Assembly (NCBI GenBank): GCA_032173965.1
Contig: JAVUNC010000019.1
Coordinates: forward strand, 7,750,501-7,814,500
Direction: 5' to 3'
Origin: Sitta carolinensis
Lineage: Eukaryota > Chordata > Aves > Passeriformes > Sittidae
DNA length: 64,000 nucleotides
The notes under the pieces are model-generated. The model was not told where the DNA came from. It did not search any database and saw only the letters and a list, made by a program, of their open reading frames with translations. This document shows, piece by piece, positions 63,085-64,000 of this stretch (position 1 is the first letter of the stretch; the number at the start of each line of letters is the position of its first letter). The position numbers and the translations under genes were made by a program.

Positions 63085-63545
63085 ATAGACTGACGCAGCG
63101 GGTCAGGCTGGAGGGGAGCACAGCGGGGCAGCTGGCCCAGCCTCCCTGCTCGAGCAGGGGCATCTCCGAGCACGTGCACGGGATTGTATTCACAGTTTGA
63201 GTGCCTCCAGTGAGGGAGGCTCCACCTCCCTGGACAGTCAGTTCCAGTGCGCGGTCACACACGCGGTCGAAAAGTTCTTCCTTGTGGTCCGGTGGAACTT
63301 TCTGCCCTTTGTCTGTTGTCCTGATGCTTGCTACCACCAAGGAAAGCCTGGCTCCATCTTCTTGGTAACCCCTCATTTAGATATTTATACATATTGATGA
63401 AGTCCCCTCTCAGTCACCTCTCCTCGGGGCTGAACAGGCCCAGCTCCCTCAGCCTTTCCTCATGGGAGAGGAATTGCTCCATTCCCATAATCATCTTTGT
63501 AGCCCTGTGCTGGACCCTTCCCAGGAGCTCCCTCTCCCCTGTGCA
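63085..63545 (-). mobile_element. CR1 LINE, 3'-end fragment in MSH6 intron 1 (antisense)
   Basis: Antisense CR1 of about 460 bp. From the plus strand the degenerate tail ATCATAGACTGACGCAG is followed by a GC-rich variant of the 3' UTR. Clear words then follow: AGTTCTTCCTTGTGGTCCGG near 63271, GATGAAGTCCCCTCTCAGTC near 63397, GGGGCTGAACAGGCCCAGCT near 63426, TCCCTCAGCCTTTCCTCATG near 63446 and GCCCTGTGCTGGACCCTTCC near 63502. The 5' truncation abuts the minisatellite. It is intronic and antisense to MSH6. Confidence 0.92.
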
Positions 63546-63860
63546 ACCCTGATGGCAGGTGTCACTCTCAGTGCTGACACTGTGATGGCAGTGTCCACCT
63601 CTCAGTGCTGAACACTGTGATGGCAGGTGTCCCACCTCTCCAGTGCTGAACACTGTGATGGCAGGTGTCCCACCTCTCTGCTAACATGTGAGCAGGTGCC
63701 ACTTCCAGTGCTGACACTGTGATGGCAGGTGTCCCACCTCTCCAGTGCTGAACACTGTGATGCAGGTGTCCCACTCTCAGTGCTGAACACTGTGATGGCA
63801 GGTGTCCCATATCTCCTGTGTTGAACACCATGATGGCAAGTGTCCCACATGTCAGTAGAC
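63546..63860. repeat. Minisatellite of ~38-bp units in MSH6 intron 1
   Basis: About eight to nine imperfect units, recognisable by GATGGCAGGTGTC at 63551, 63583 (variant), 63619, 63657, 63721, 63760 (variant), 63793 and 63831 (variant), with a degenerate unit near 63690. A unit continues CCACCTCTC, then CAGTGCTGAACACTGT. Spacing varies from about 29 to 39 bp, mostly through single-base differences in short homopolymers (AAC/AC, GGC/GC, CCC/CC). Open frames through it on the minus strand (up to 114 codons) are repeat artefacts. Confidence 0.93.
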
Positions 63861-64000
63861 TGAGTGTCACTGGTAGTTGGGCCACAGCCTGCAGCAGTGT
63901 CCCACCCATCATCTGTGGTACTGGCTGGGGTGAAATCTGTGGGAAGGAGGGGAGAGCAAATAAAAGCTGTATCAGGTTCTTTGCAGTGCAGTGAGAGTTT

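Larger units (their letters stand above)
62801..64000 (+). other. MSH6: MSH6 intron 1, 5' part
   Basis: It begins with a strong donor (GTACGG) and continues GC-rich to about 63030. I searched the rest for the PWWP-domain start expected in exon 2 (the F-x-PGDLVWAK-type stretch) and for a plausible acceptor followed by an open frame. Neither is present, so intron 1 extends beyond the window. It holds an antisense CR1 and a minisatellite. Confidence 0.85.

Noticed and set aside
62411..63088. Several long open frames (183-225 codons) on both strands across the CpG island
   Set aside because: Stop codons are rare in 75-80 percent GC DNA, so all frames stay open. Only the frame with the MSH6 N-terminus and a phase-matched splice donor has support.
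63568..63912. 114-codon minus-strand frame through the minisatellite
   Set aside because: It is a repeat artefact inside MSH6 intron 1 and does not resemble a protein family.
1..64000. CRISPR arrays, operons, insertion sequences, riboswitches
   Set aside because: The window is vertebrate nuclear DNA. The tandem repeats seen have no unique spacers between units and no bacterial gene context.

Overview
This is a vertebrate nuclear DNA window, almost certainly from a bird and probably a songbird. The repeats point to birds: at least seven fragments of CR1 LINE retrotransposons, most of them 5'-truncated copies of the 3' end, and three or four solo LTRs of avian endogenous retroviruses. There are no bacterial-style genes, operons or ribosome binding sites. 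Nearly all open frames are short, overlap on both strands and have no recognisable homology.

The only gene I can support is MSH6, and only its first coding exon (62598-62800, + strand). It lies in a CpG island (about 62400-63080). The exon encodes the N-terminus of the mismatch-repair ATPase MSH6 with its PCNA-interacting motif (QSTLLRFF), and ends at a GT splice donor with the same codon phase as human MSH6 exon 1. The rest of the window after 62800 is MSH6 intron 1, which carries an antisense CR1 fragment and a minisatellite. Three near-identical E2F-like motifs sit in the 85 bp upstream of the ATG.

Positions 1 to about 61.7 kb look like an intergenic gene desert upstream of MSH6. Layout: 0-4 kb nothing recognised; 3.96-4.39 kb CR1(-); 4.4-20.7 kb AT-rich non-coding DNA with a (TTTG)n tract and a 64-bp tandem duplication; 20.7-21.1 kb LTR-like repeat(-); 23.9 kb AT microsatellite; 25.9-26.4 kb CR1(+); 35.1 kb CR1 tail(+); 37.0-37.6 kb CR1(+); 42.6 kb 21-bp tandem array; 45.1 kb CR1(-); 46.9-47.4 kb ERV LTR(+); 48.2 kb old LINE reverse-transcriptase fragment(-); 49.6 kb A38 tract; 51.0-51.6 kb solo LTR(-) with flanking duplication; 58.1-58.4 kb internally deleted CR1(+); 61.3 kb CR1 tail(-); 61.8-62.2 kb solo LTR(-); then the MSH6 CpG island.

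I found no convincing undescribed biological system. The points most worth checking are the solo LTR 365 bp upstream of the MSH6 start codon, the triplicated E2F-like motif, and the 21-bp array of heat-shock-element-like palindromes spaced at two helical turns.
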